Source of the DNA: Tumebacillus avium
GTDB lineage: Bacteria; Bacillota; Bacilli; Tumebacillales; Tumebacillaceae
Assembly: GCF_002162355.1 (NCBI RefSeq)
Contig: NZ_CP021434.1
Location: forward strand, 4,890,001-4,954,000
Direction of reading: 5' to 3'
Length of the DNA stretch: 64,000 bases
A program made the translations under genes and the position numbers. How positions within the stretch are numbered: the first letter of the stretch is position 1; the number at the start of each line of letters is the position of its first letter. Under the pieces are notes generated by a model. The model worked only from the letters and a program-made list of their open reading frames with translations. It was not told where the DNA came from and made no database searches. Of this stretch, positions 34,901 through 53,131 are shown one piece after another.

Positions 34901-37900
34901 CGTTGTGGCGGACGAGTTGGTTTTTCAGCGAATAGTCGCTGAACGACACGCCCGCTTCGATGACTTCCTGTTCGGTCATCAGCACAACTTTTGCGCCCCG
35001 GGTCAGCGTCCAGAACAGTTCCAGGACGGAGATGTCAAAGCCGATCGAGGTGACGGCGAGCATCGCGTCCCCTGCCCCGCAGCCGATCGTGCCGTCCATG
35101 CCGAGGAAGAAACGGTACGCGTTGCGGTGCTCGACCATGACGCCTTTCGGTTTGCCTGTGGAGCCGGAGGTATAGATGATGTAGGCGAGATGCTCCGGCT
35201 GGGTGTTGCTGGTCGGGTTCGGCAGTTCGCTTGCCGGTGTTTCTTCTGTAACGGTCAGCACTTGCGCTCCATGCGGCGGCAGTTGATCGGAGAGCGCGTC
35301 TTGGGTCAACAGCACTTTCGGCGCTGCGTCTTCGATCATGAACGCCAGCCGGTCCTGCGGATAGCTCGGGTCGAGCGGCAGGTAACCGCCGCCTGCCTTG
35401 TGCACGGCAAGCAGAGCGGTGATCATTTCCAGCGAACGCTCCATATAGATGCCGACGAGATCATCCGATCCGACGCCCATTGCCTGCAGGCGGGCGGCGA
35501 CATGGTTGGCGCGGTTGTTCAGTTCGCGGAAGGAAAGTTCGCGATCTTCAAAAACAAGCGCGGTCGCATCCGGCGTGCGCTCCACCTGCGCTTCGAAGAG
35601 CTGGTGGATGCAGAGTTCCGGTCCTTCTGCCGCTCCTGTGTCGTTCCAGTCGCGAAGCATCTTTTGCTGCTCCGCTTCGCCCAGCAGCGGCAAGGCGGCA
35701 AGTGTCTGCTCCGGATTCGCGGCGATGCCTGCGAGCAGGGTCTGGAAGTGGTCGATCATGCGGGTGATCGTTTCGGCATCAAAGAGATCGGTGTTGTACT
35801 CCCACTCGCCGTAAAGACCTTTTTCCGTCTCGCGCATGGTCAAGGTGATGTCAAATTTCGCCGTGCCCGCATTCAACTCTTTCGATTCCAGGGTCAAGCC
35901 CGGCATGCTCAGCGCGAGCGGCGCATTCAGCATGTTGAACATCGCCTGGAACAGCGGCGAGTAGGCGGTGTTGCGCTCCGGCTGGAGCTCTTCGACCAAT
36001 TTTTCAAACGGCAGTTCGCTGTGCGCCATCGCGTCGAGGGTGGTCTGACGCACGTTTTGCAGGAACTCGCGGAACGTCGTTTGCCCTTCGGCCTGGCTGC
36101 GCAGCACAAGCGTGTTGATGAAGACGCCGATCAGCTCTTCGACTTCGCGCTGGTTGCGGTTGGCGACCGGCGAGCCGATCAGGATGTCGGTCTGCCCCGT
36201 ATAGCGGGCGAGCATTGTTTTGTACGCGGCGAGCAGCGTCATGAAGAGCGTGGTGCCTTCTTGCTTGCTCAGGTCTTGCAGCGCGGACGTCAGCTCTTCG
36301 GAGACATAGAACGACTCGGTCGCGCCGGTGAACGTCTGGTTGACCGGACGCGGACGGTCGGTCGGCAGGGCGAGCGGTTCGATCGAGCCGCTGAGCTGCT
36401 CCGTCCAGTACGCCAGATGATCATCGAGCGCCGCCTGCTGCTCGGGCGTCTTTTGCCAATGCGCGAAGTCGCTGTATTGGATGGCGAGTTCGGCGAGCGG
36501 CGAAGTCTGTCCTTGGGAGAACGCGGCGTAAAGCGCGGCGATCTCGCGGATCAGCACGCCCAGCGACCAGCCGTCGGCGATGATGTGATGGATGATCAGC
36601 ACCAGCACATGGCGGTCTTCCGCCGTGCGGATCGCCGTGGCACGCAGGAGCGGGCCTTGCTGCAGGTCGAACGGCTGGCGGGCCAGATCGAATGCGAGCT
36701 GGTTCTCAGCCGCTGTGATTTCAGATGCGGCGAGGCCGGTCAGATCTTCGAGGCCAACTTCGATCGTCAGCTCGGACGTGAATTCGACGACCGGCTTGCC
36801 TCCTGCCGTCTTGAAGGTGGTGCGCAACGTCTCGTGACGGGAGATGACTTCGTTGATGCAGCGGGCCAAGACAGTCAGGTCGAGCTGCCCGTTCATCTCC
36901 ACGGCGAGCGGGATGTTGTACGCGGCACCGCCCGGTTCGAGCTGTTCCATCACCCAGATGCGCTCTTGGGCGAACGTCAGCGGCACTGCGCCTTCAGGAC
37001 GGCGCGGGATCTGCAGTTCGGCAGGCACGGTGGCGGCAGCAGTTCCGCTGATCACGCCGCCTTTGGCTTGGACGGCGGCGGCGAGTTCGGCTGCCGTTTC
37101 CGCTTCGAACAGCGTGCGCAGCGGCACATCGACGCCAAACACGCTGCGCAGGCGCGAGACGAGCTGCGTGCCGAGCAGGGAGTTGCCGCCGAGCTGGAAG
37201 AAGCTGTCGTGGATGCCGACGCCTTCGATGCCGAGCAGGTGCTGGTAGATCGCGATGACCGCTCGTTCAAAATCGTTTGTCGCTTCAACGTACGCGGTCG
37301 CCAGCTGCGGACGGGCGTGGACCGCTTGGCTGGTCTGATTTTGTTGAACAGCCGTTTCACCGCTCTGGTGCAGCGCGGGTTGAGCTGTCGGCGCGGCGGC
37401 ATGCTGCGGCTTGGCGTCGATCCAGTAGCGTTTGCGCTCAAACGGATAGGTCGGGAGCGGCAGGCGCAGGCGCTTTTCATGCGCATACAGGCCTTGCCAG
37501 TCGAGCTGGACGCCGGAGAGCCAGAGCTGACCGGCGGTGCCGAGCAGGAACTGCAGGTCGCTGCGCTTTTCGTAAGACGGGCGCAAGGTCGGCAGCACGA
37601 GGCGGTCGGCCAGTTGCTGGAGGGCAAACGAGGTCAGAGTCTGACCGGGGCCGATCTCCAGCAGCACCAGGTTCGGGTCTTGGCGCAGTTCGTTGATGCC
37701 GTCAGCAAAGCGCACCGTCTGGCACATGTGGCGCGCCCAGTAGGACGGATCGGTCGCTTCTTCTGCCGTGATCCAGGTGCCGGTGACGTTAGAGACGAAC
37801 GGCGTGTGCGGCGCTTGCGGCGCAAAGCTTGCGACCAGTTCGGTAAATTCTCCGGCGATCGGCGACAGCATCTGCGAGTGGAACGCATGGGACGATTGCA

Positions 37901-40900
37901 CGCGCAGGCAGGCGATCTGGCGTCCAAGCAAAGTCTGTTCCAGTTCGGCGATCGCTTCGGTCGGGCCGGAGACGACGCAGTGGTTCGGCGTGTTGATCGT
38001 CGCCAAGGACAAGGAGTCGCCAAGCATTGGTTCGATATCGGCCGGGCTCAGCGGCACGGCGAGCATCGAGCCGTTCGGAAGCGCTTGGATCAGCTTGGCG
38101 CGCTTGGCGACGAGGGTCAGCGCGTCTTCCAGCGAGAAGACGCCGGCGACACAGGCTGCCACGTATTCGCCCAGAGAGTAGCCGATCAGGGACTGCGGAC
38201 GGATGCCCCACTCTTGCAGGAGTTGGGTCAAGGCATACTCGATCACGAAGAGCGCCGGGTGGGCGTACTCGGTGCGGTTGAGCTTGTCCGCCTGCGGGTT
38301 GGACTCACTGTCGCGGCGCAACATTTTGCGCAGGTCGAACGCCGGTGCGCTGTCAGCCGTTGCCAACTTGTCGGAATCGCTGTTCGTCTGCGCGGTTTCA
38401 GGGTACAAGATGTCGCGCAAGTCTAAGCCCAAGTGCGGTTTTAACAGCTCACTGCACTCGTCGACAATCTTCTTAAAAGTCGGCTCCGACTTATACAGCT
38501 CTGCCGCCATGTTCACATAGTGGTCGCCAGTGCCTGCAAAGAGGAACGCGACCGGACGGGCCGGCGCCTTCGGATTGCGGTAGCCGTTCAGGAGACGGCG
38601 CGGATGGAGCGTGTCGAGCACCTCCAGCGCATCTTCACGCCCGCTGACAACGATGGCGCGGCGGTGCTCAAACGCACGGCGGCCGGCCTGCATGGTGTAG
38701 ATCACATCTGCAAAATTCTGCTCAGGGTGCTGCAGCAAATGCGCCTTCAGGTTGGCGGTCGCAGCTTCCAAGGCACCTTCCGTCTTCGCGGACAGCACCA
38801 GCAGGTGCGCGGCACGGCCGGACGGGTCGCTCACTTGCAGCGGCGCTTCTTCCAGCACAGCATGGGCGTTGTTGCCGCCCAGACCAAACGAAGACACGCC
38901 CGCGCGGCGCGGCTCTTCCCCGCGGCTCCATTCGCGGAGCTCGGCGTTGACGAAGAACGGGGTACGCTCCCAGTCGATCTTCGGGTTGGGCGTCTCAAAA
39001 TGCAGGCTCGGCGGCAGCGCTTCATTGTACAAAGACAACACCGTTTTGATAAAACCAGCCGCACCTGCCCCCGCATCGAGGTGGCCGATGTTGCTCTTCA
39101 CCGAACCGATCGCGCAGTAGTTCGCCGCTTCGGTGTGCTTGCGGTAAGCCTGGGTCAGCGCGGTCATCTCGATCGGATCGCCGAGCGGCGTTGCCGTCCC
39201 GTGCGCTTCGATGTAAGAAACCGTCTCCGGATGCACATCTGCCATCGCCAAGGCTTCCGAGATGACGGCCGACTGGCCTTCCACGCTCGGCGCGGTATAG
39301 CCGACTTTTTGCGATCCGTCGTTGTTGACCGCCGAGCCTTTGACGACCGCCATGATGTGGTCGCCGTCGCGCAGCGCATCGTCGAGGCGCTTCAGCACCA
39401 CAACGCCTGCCCCGCTGCCCGGCACCGTGCCTTGCGCGTTGGCATCAAACGCGCGGCAATGCCCGTCCGGCGACGAAATGCCGCCTTCGACGTGGAAATA
39501 CCCGTTCTTCTGCGGCACCGCCACCGACACGCCGCCGGCCATCGCCATATCGCATTCGCCGTTCAGCAAGCTCTGGCAGGCCAGATGGATCGACACCAAA
39601 GCGGTCGAGCACGCGGTGGAAACGCCAAGCGAGGCCCCTTTCAGGTTCAGCTTGTACGCCACCCGTGCCGCCAGATGATCGGTCCCGTTGCCGATCAGCA
39701 CCGGCAGTTGGCCGATCGAAGCGAGAATCTCCTTGTTTGGCATCAGGTTGAACAGCAGATAGTGGCTCAGCCCTGTGCCCGCATAGACGGAGATCGCCCC
39801 GTCATACGCTTCCGAGTCATACCCGGCCGTCTCCAAGGCCTCCCACGCCGTCTCCAAAAAGATGCGGTGCTGCGGGTCCATGATCTCCGCCTCGCGCGGG
39901 TTGATGCCAAAGAAATCCGCATCAAACCACTCGATGTCGTTGAGCACCCCGGCAGCTTTTACATAGTTGGGCGCCTGCAGCATCTGCGGGTCGTGCCCTT
40001 CCGCGATCAGCTCTTCATCGGTGAAATGCGTGATCGACTCCACGCCGTCGCGCAGGTTCTCCCAGAACTCCGCCACATCATTGGCGCCCGGAAAACGCCC
40101 GGCCACCCCGATGACGGCGATGTCGTTGCGCCCGGCGCTCCGTGCCGCCTTGCGTAGTTCGGCGCGGTCCGGCTGTGCCGAGTCCTGCTCGTTCTGCTGG
40201 CTGAGGAAGTCGGCCAGCATGCTCACCGTCGGATACTGGAACATCTGCACCACGGTGATGTCGAAGTCATACTCTTCCTGCAGGCGGCGATGCACCTGCA
40301 TGATCAGCAGCGAATGCCCGCCGAGGTCAAAGAAGTTGTCATACAGCCCGACGCGCTCGACGCCCAGCACATCCTGCCAGATCGCCGCGATCTGCTGCTC
40401 CAGCTCGCTTTGCGGCTGCACATACTCCTGCTCGGGGCGTTTCTCCGCCTGCACGAGGTCGAGCAGCGCCTTGCGGTCGGCCTTGCCGTTTGGCGTGACC
40501 GGCAGTTCCGGCAAGAAGGTAAAGGTGTTCGGCACCATATACCCCGGCAGCTGTTCTTGCAAAAAGCGGCGCAGATCTTGTGCCGTCAACGACTCCTCAG
40601 CCACAACAAACGCAGCCAAGGTGTCGCCTTTGGCCATCACGACCGCCTCGCGCACGCTTTCCTGCTGGGCGAGCAGAGCTTCGATCTCGCCGAGCTCAAT
40701 GCGGAACCCGCGAATTTTTACTTGGTGATCCAGACGGCCCAGATACTCGATCACGCCGTCCGACATGAAGCGCACCAAGTCGCCTGTTTTATAAAGCTTG
40801 CCTGCGCCAAACGGATTCTCAATAAACTTCTCCGCCGTCAGCTCCGGGCGGTTGTGATAGCCGCGCGCCAGTTGCACGCCGCCGATGTGCAGCTCGCCGG

Positions 40901-43310
40901 CCACACCGATCGGCACCGGACGCAAACCTGCATCCAGCACGTACAGCTGCGTGTTCGCCACCGGACGGCCGATCGGCACGGTCAGGCGGGTCGTGTCTTT
41001 TTCACAAGCCCAATACGAAACGTCGATCGACGCTTCGGTCGGCCCGTACAAGTTGTGCAGCTCCACATGCGGCAGGCGCGTGAAGGAGCGCTTTTGCAGA
41101 TCGAACGGCAATGCTTCGCCGCTGCAGAAGATGCGGCGCAGCGAGGTGCAGGCTTCCAGCCCTTTTTCCTCAACAAAAATCTGGAACATCGACGGCACAA
41201 AATGCAGCGTGGTGATCCCCTGCTCCTTGATCAGATCGCGCAGGTAGGCGCTGTCTTTGTGCCCTTCCGGACGCGCCACCACCATCCGCGCGCCGAACAG
41301 GAGCGGCCAGAAGAACTCCCAGACCGATACGTCAAACGACATCGGCGTCTTTTGCAAAATGCGGTCTGCTGCGGTCAGGCCGTACTCTTCCTGCATCCAC
41401 AGCAGGCGGTTGACGACGCCTTTGTGCGGGATCATCGCGCCTTTCGGTTTGCCTGTCGAGCCCGAGGTGTAGATCATATACGCCAAATGATCACGTGTGA
41501 TCGCCACGCCCGGATTGGCTGTGCTCTCCTGCGACCAGTCTTCCGCATCGACGGAGATCAGCAAGGCGCCTTCGACCACCGGCAGCTCCCCGGCCAATTT
41601 TTGCTGGGTCAACACGACATTGACCTGCGAATCTTCCATCAGATAGGCCACGCGCTCCGCCGGCAGGGTCGGGTCGACCGGCACGTACGCCGCGCCCGCC
41701 TTCAACACCCCGTACAGCGACACGACCAACTCCAGCGACCGCTCCATGCAGACGCCAACAAACGTGTCCGGCTGCACACCAAGCTTGAGCAAGCGCGAAG
41801 CCAGTGCGTTGGCGCGCTCGTTCAGCTCGCGATAGGTCAGCGTCTCGTCTGCAAAGACCAGCGCGACCGCATCAGGCGTTTTGGCAGCCTGCTCTTCAAA
41901 CAGCTGATGCAACAACAGATCTTGCTGCGGATACGGCAGCTCGGTCGAATTCCACATCTCGACGACCTGGAGCTTCTCCGCTCCGGTCATCAACGGCAAG
42001 TCGGCGATTTTTGTTGCCGGATCGGCCGCGATGCCTTCGAGCAGCACGGTGAAGTTCGCCGCCATTCGCTCGATCGTCTGCGCGTCGAACAGATCGGATT
42101 TATACTCCCAGATGCAGAGCAGGCCGTCCGCCTCTTCGACCATCTCGAGGAGCAGGTCAAATTTGACCCCCGGACTCTCCTGCTCCAAACGGGTCATCGT
42201 CAGGCCCGGCAAGGAAATTTCAGCCAAGGGCGTGTTCAAAGCAAACATCGTCTGGAACAGCGGAGTCGTGCTCATGTTGCGCTCCGGCTGCAGCTCTTTG
42301 ACCAGCATCTCAAATGGTACTTTTTCATGAGTAAAGGCATCGAGTGCCGTCTGGCGCACTTGGGCCAGGAACTCGGCAAATGTTGGCGTGCCGGACAGAT
42401 CGGCACGCAGGACGAGGTTGTTGACGAAGAAGCCGATCAGCCCTTCCACCTCTTCCAGATAGCGACCGGCTGTCGGCGAACCGACCAGAATATCCTCCTG
42501 CCCCGTATAGCGGTGTAAAAACACCTGATATGCGGCGAGCAAGGTCATAAAGAGCGTCGCGCGTTCCCCGCGCCCCGCTTCTTTGAGCTGTTCAGTCAGC
42601 TCTTTGGACAAACGCGTCTTCAGCGCCGCCCCTTTGTCGGTCGGCTGCGACGGGCGCGGACGGTCGGTCGGCAGTTGCAGCACCGACAAGTTGCCAGACA
42701 GCTTGTCCCGCCAGTAGGCGAGATCTCCATCCAAAAAGTCGCCTTGCAGCACTTCCTGCTGCCAGTCGGAGAACTCCGCATATTGAAATTCCAACTCGGG
42801 AAGCGGTGAAGCTTCTCCGTTCGCAAACGCTGTATAGAGCACCTTCAGTTCGTTGACCAGAATCGCTGTCGACCAGCCGTCCGAAATGATATGGTGCATC
42901 GTGATCAGGAGCACATGCTCCCGCTCATTCACTTTCAAAAGCGTGGTGCGCAACAGCGGCCCCGTCTGCAGATCGAACGGGCGCAACGCTTCCTCCGCCA
43001 TCAGTTTCTCCGCTTCTGCACGGCGCGCCGTTTCCGGCAGTGCCTGCAGGTCGATCAGCGGAAGTTCCTGCTCGCGCTCGGCAAAGATCTTCTGCACCGG
43101 CTGCCCGTCTTCCAGGCCAAACACGGTACGCAGGGACTCGTGGCGGTTGACGATCTCGGCCAGCGTCCGCTCCAGCGCCTCCGCATTCAATTCGCCTTCC
43201 ATCCGGAGCGCAGCCGAGATGTTATACGCCGGGCTCCCGGGCATCAGTTGATCCATAAACCACAGCCGTTGCTGTGAAAATGAAACAGGAAACACATAGA
43301 ATTCTGCCAT
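28941..43310 (-). CDS. Hybrid NRPS-PKS megasynthase, C-A(Ser)-T-KS-AT-T-C-A(Gly)-T-C-T-C-A-T
   Basis: 4789 aa cytoplasmic assembly-line enzyme. Approximate domains: C 1-455, A1 465-945, T 965-1035, KS 1063-1490, AT 1585-1960, T 2015-2080, C 2100-2555, A2 2567-3055, T 3068-3140, C 3167-3625, T 3640-3715, C 3737-4180, A3 4195-4685, T 4700-4770. Specificity residues read by eye: A1 DVWHFSLID (serine code), A2 DILQLGMVW (glycine code), A3 DVCNLGCID (not assigned; its VGSDAF and GITETT segments recall arginine-type domains). C motifs HHxxxD are intact. KS has TACSTA, AHGT and NIGH; AT has GYSLGE and HAFH (malonyl-type). There is no KR, DH, ER or TE. The fourth T follows a C with no A domain. The C-terminus is a basic tail (KRRERTRKK). 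The ATG at 43308-43310 lies after a GAGGAGAGAGG. Confidence 0.93.
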   Translation of the reverse strand: MAEFYVFPVSFSQQRLWFMDQLMPGSPAYNISAALRMEGELNAEALERTLAEIVNRHESLRTVFGLEDGQPVQKIFAEREQELPLIDLQALPETARRAEAEKLMAEEALRPFDLQTGPLLRTTLLKVNEREHVLLITMHHIISDGWSTAILVNELKVLYTAFANGEASPLPELEFQYAEFSDWQQEVLQGDFLDGDLAYWRDKLSGNLSVLQLPTDRPRPSQPTDKGAALKTRLSKELTEQLKEAGRGERATLFMTLLAAYQVFLHRYTGQEDILVGSPTAGRYLEEVEGLIGFFVNNLVLRADLSGTPTFAEFLAQVRQTALDAFTHEKVPFEMLVKELQPERNMSTTPLFQTMFALNTPLAEISLPGLTMTRLEQESPGVKFDLLLEMVEEADGLLCIWEYKSDLFDAQTIERMAANFTVLLEGIAADPATKIADLPLMTGAEKLQVVEMWNSTELPYPQQDLLLHQLFEEQAAKTPDAVALVFADETLTYRELNERANALASRLLKLGVQPDTFVGVCMERSLELVVSLYGVLKAGAAYVPVDPTLPAERVAYLMEDSQVNVVLTQQKLAGELPVVEGALLISVDAEDWSQESTANPGVAITRDHLAYMIYTSGSTGKPKGAMIPHKGVVNRLLWMQEEYGLTAADRILQKTPMSFDVSVWEFFWPLLFGARMVVARPEGHKDSAYLRDLIKEQGITTLHFVPSMFQIFVEEKGLEACTSLRRIFCSGEALPFDLQKRSFTRLPHVELHNLYGPTEASIDVSYWACEKDTTRLTVPIGRPVANTQLYVLDAGLRPVPIGVAGELHIGGVQLARGYHNRPELTAEKFIENPFGAGKLYKTGDLVRFMSDGVIEYLGRLDHQVKIRGFRIELGEIEALLAQQESVREAVVMAKGDTLAAFVVAEESLTAQDLRRFLQEQLPGYMVPNTFTFLPELPVTPNGKADRKALLDLVQAEKRPEQEYVQPQSELEQQIAAIWQDVLGVERVGLYDNFFDLGGHSLLIMQVHRRLQEEYDFDITVVQMFQYPTVSMLADFLSQQNEQDSAQPDRAELRKAARSAGRNDIAVIGVAGRFPGANDVAEFWENLRDGVESITHFTDEELIAEGHDPQMLQAPNYVKAAGVLNDIEWFDADFFGINPREAEIMDPQHRIFLETAWEALETAGYDSEAYDGAISVYAGTGLSHYLLFNLMPNKEILASIGQLPVLIGNGTDHLAARVAYKLNLKGASLGVSTACSTALVSIHLACQSLLNGECDMAMAGGVSVAVPQKNGYFHVEGGISSPDGHCRAFDANAQGTVPGSGAGVVVLKRLDDALRDGDHIMAVVKGSAVNNDGSQKVGYTAPSVEGQSAVISEALAMADVHPETVSYIEAHGTATPLGDPIEMTALTQAYRKHTEAANYCAIGSVKSNIGHLDAGAGAAGFIKTVLSLYNEALPPSLHFETPNPKIDWERTPFFVNAELREWSRGEEPRRAGVSSFGLGGNNAHAVLEEAPLQVSDPSGRAAHLLVLSAKTEGALEAATANLKAHLLQHPEQNFADVIYTMQAGRRAFEHRRAIVVSGREDALEVLDTLHPRRLLNGYRNPKAPARPVAFLFAGTGDHYVNMAAELYKSEPTFKKIVDECSELLKPHLGLDLRDILYPETAQTNSDSDKLATADSAPAFDLRKMLRRDSESNPQADKLNRTEYAHPALFVIEYALTQLLQEWGIRPQSLIGYSLGEYVAACVAGVFSLEDALTLVAKRAKLIQALPNGSMLAVPLSPADIEPMLGDSLSLATINTPNHCVVSGPTEAIAELEQTLLGRQIACLRVQSSHAFHSQMLSPIAGEFTELVASFAPQAPHTPFVSNVTGTWITAEEATDPSYWARHMCQTVRFADGINELRQDPNLVLLEIGPGQTLTSFALQQLADRLVLPTLRPSYEKRSDLQFLLGTAGQLWLSGVQLDWQGLYAHEKRLRLPLPTYPFERKRYWIDAKPQHAAAPTAQPALHQSGETAVQQNQTSQAVHARPQLATAYVEATNDFERAVIAIYQHLLGIEGVGIHDSFFQLGGNSLLGTQLVSRLRSVFGVDVPLRTLFEAETAAELAAAVQAKGGVISGTAAATVPAELQIPRRPEGAVPLTFAQERIWVMEQLEPGGAAYNIPLAVEMNGQLDLTVLARCINEVISRHETLRTTFKTAGGKPVVEFTSELTIEVGLEDLTGLAASEITAAENQLAFDLARQPFDLQQGPLLRATAIRTAEDRHVLVLIIHHIIADGWSLGVLIREIAALYAAFSQGQTSPLAELAIQYSDFAHWQKTPEQQAALDDHLAYWTEQLSGSIEPLALPTDRPRPVNQTFTGATESFYVSEELTSALQDLSKQEGTTLFMTLLAAYKTMLARYTGQTDILIGSPVANRNQREVEELIGVFINTLVLRSQAEGQTTFREFLQNVRQTTLDAMAHSELPFEKLVEELQPERNTAYSPLFQAMFNMLNAPLALSMPGLTLESKELNAGTAKFDITLTMRETEKGLYGEWEYNTDLFDAETITRMIDHFQTLLAGIAANPEQTLAALPLLGEAEQQKMLRDWNDTGAAEGPELCIHQLFEAQVERTPDATALVFEDRELSFRELNNRANHVAARLQAMGVGSDDLVGIYMERSLEMITALLAVHKAGGGYLPLDPSYPQDRLAFMIEDAAPKVLLTQDALSDQLPPHGAQVLTVTEETPASELPNPTSNTQPEHLAYIIYTSGSTGKPKGVMVEHRNAYRFFLGMDGTIGCGAGDAMLAVTSIGFDISVLELFWTLTRGAKVVLMTEQEVIEAGVSFSDYSLKNQLVRHNATMLQCTPSLMGMITATAEGINALHGLQKILLGGEAMPLALARLLKQETDARLFNMYGPTEATVWATVYEVTAPEALTTIPLGRPITGYTLYILDEQLQPVPVGVGGELHIGGAGVTRGYLGRPELTAERFIQNPFGTGLLYKTGDLASYLPDGSVKFLGRLDHQVKLRGYRIELGEIETRLAEHETIREAVVIARDNNLIAYVVTENGHEPQTALLRELLRETLPDYMVPSAFVHLEAMPLTPNGKVDRKALPAPDGLSISAEQAYVPPSTTLEFALTTIWSEVLRTDKVGVNDDFFARGGHSLLATQLVSRIISDLGMTITLRDVFNKPTIRDMARLLQNQTEGQPAELAPVLPGSREREREASYSQQRLWFLEQLEPDTVAHNVPEILRIQGTLDLAAVEKSLQTMFRRHDILRSNFVDRDGQAVQQIKPADEFTYHLNLVDLTHLPQEERYAAAERIAEEVTNTPFDLSRDLLVHLKLVKISDDDYVAAPVFHHIITDAWSMGVFFQELQMHYEAITQGEELDLPEPVLQFSDYAVWHRDWLAGESLQAQLAYWQEQLKGDLPVLQLPSDRPRPQDRTYEGSHHSLHLPMELTHKLHRFCQQEGTTMYMMLLTAYKTLLHLYSGQTDILVGSPIANRQKKELEELIGFFVNTLVMRTEINSELTFRELLQRVRSMALDAYANPDVPFEKLVEKLAPKRSLSHTPIFQTMFTLQNPNRGGKQSLQMPGMSMEAAGLKLTRLGVEKKTAQFDLQLLMADGEDGLRAEFEYSSELFDEATIVRMAEHFQLLLEHIVEAPHAKITHLHPFTGGEADRLFSKRLIHLPQAQPRQQDVQPAFLAPRTPLETELTQIFQSVFGFEKIGVQDDFFELGGHSLLATRAISRINQQFDVRLPLRALFETPTIAGLAKLIEGGVSVSGAPELAPILPVARDGHLPLSFAQERLWFLDQLEPGTSSYNIPVALRLQGTLDEDALLQSFQALVQRHEALRTTFHNAQGQPQQVIVESLAITLPVLEVASVEAARQAAQEEAQAPFDLLHGPLLRVKLLRIDAEDHLLLVTLHHIITDEWSMSILIDEMAAFYRDYAAGKTPFPMELPIQYADYSAWQRERLQGEYMQQELGYWKQQLGGDRAVLQLPTDYPRPAVLTNNGASISFSLSQSLSEQLSLLSRQEGATLYMTLLTAFNTLLHRYTGQEDILVGSPISVRGREEVEPLIGFFVNTLVLRTNLSGMPSFRSLLARVRQTALEAYAHQEVPFEKLVEELQPERNMNYSPLFQAMFTLQNAPRGTLEAQGLRLTPEPIDSATAKFELSLTMIETQDGLTAMLEYNTDLFAADTIERMAGHLEALLSDIVARPDARLTDLQMITAAEEQQLLHEWTEIKAPPAELKCFHQLFAEQAARTPDAEAVITSSERLTYRELDERANRLAHYLQKQGVGPESLVALCLERTSWMVTSVLAVLKAGGAYVPIDPTYPPERIATMLGVCTPPLLLTDQDMEWETHARVLPIADVAGEIAAEPADCPPSSVQPHNLAYIIFTSGTTGVPKGVMIQHDTLHTVSESWFGQFGMEAFNPRSLQVASMSFDVFVCDMILSLLTGGALVICPNETRLDLDGLYRVIQEEHVDLLNATPGLVVPLMEHIWQNQLPLGDLKLVLVGSDAFASADYLTLLERFGDRIRIANCYGITETTIDSSNFEAKHGEYDPRWSGIVPIGRPIDNTRMYILDRNMKPVPIGIAGELYIGGSGVGRGYYNRPDATQESFLQSPFVPGERLYRTGDLARWLPDRIVQYLGRLDHQVKLRGFRIELSEIEAVLNDHPSVTRSVVSVWENDLAAYFTGDDVTAAELRRYLKERLPGHMVPGYYLQLDQLPLSPNGKVDRKALPMPERGQREAEYVAPSTPTEEQLVQIWSELLKLDKISVHDNFFHLGGHSLLATQLVSRVQTDFQVSLNLRDLFEKTTIAELAQAVDAAEKVVVEETVIKRRERTRKK

Positions 43311-43394
43311 CTCGTCTCGCCTCTCTCCTCATCAGGTTAAAACAAAGCCTCATTGTGAGGTCTTATCTCTCTGAATTTCAATACATATGATTTC

Positions 43395-43423
43395 ATTTTA
43401 TTATTTTACCAGCAATCCGACAA
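43395..43423 (-). promoter_or_regulatory. Candidate promoter of the 4789-aa synthase gene
   Basis: TTGTCG (43418-43423) and TAAAAT (43395-43400), 17 bp apart, in an AT-rich stretch unlike the surrounding genes. About 85 bases of leader follow, with a short CCTCA/TGAGG hairpin near 43360. Confidence 0.55.
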
Positions 43424-43456
43424 TGCAAAATAAATTATCTTAACCCTTTAACTCCA

Positions 43457-43506
43457 TGAAAAAGGCAACCAGACCGCATCCAACAAGGAGCGGAGGTTGC
43501 CTTTCC
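43457..43506 (-). terminator. Terminator after the 3166-aa synthase gene
   Basis: AAAGGCAACC (43461-43470) pairs with GGTTGCCTTT (43495-43504), with an inner CCGC/GCGG pairing, then a T-run on the minus strand. It separates the two hybrid genes. Confidence 0.8.
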
Positions 43507-43510
43507 AAAA

Positions 43511-53011
<9,501 letters not shown>

Positions 53012-53064
53012 TTATTTCCCACCCTCTCGGTTCATAAATTAATTAATTGCAATGGATTAGCTTC

Positions 53065-53094
53065 ATTTTAGTATTGAAGGCAAGAAAAAAGCAA
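53065..53094 (-). promoter_or_regulatory. Weak candidate promoter of the 3166-aa synthase gene
   Basis: TTGCTT (53089-53094) and TAAAAT (53065-53070) at 18 bp; the -35 overlaps the T-run of the preceding terminator. The sequence downstream to the ATG is AT-rich (ATTAATTAATTTATG). Confidence 0.35.
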
Positions 53095-53127
53095 TCGACA
53101 CTCTGCAAGAGCGCGATTGCTTTTTTT
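53085..53127 (-). terminator. Terminator after the TE-containing NRPS gene
   Basis: AAAAAAGCAATCG (53085-53097) pairs with CGATTGCTTTTTTT (53114-53127), with an inner CTCT/AGAG stem. It lies between the thioesterase module gene and the first hybrid gene, so the locus is split into separate transcripts. Confidence 0.85.
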
Positions 53128-53131
53128 GGCA

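Noticed and set aside
30708..38426. Very long plus-strand open frames (30708-34769 and 34818-38426) opposite the synthase gene
   Set aside because: They are antisense to strongly conserved NRPS/PKS domains; their Arg/His/Asp/Val-rich translations have no domain pattern and reflect GC-rich codon use on the coding strand.
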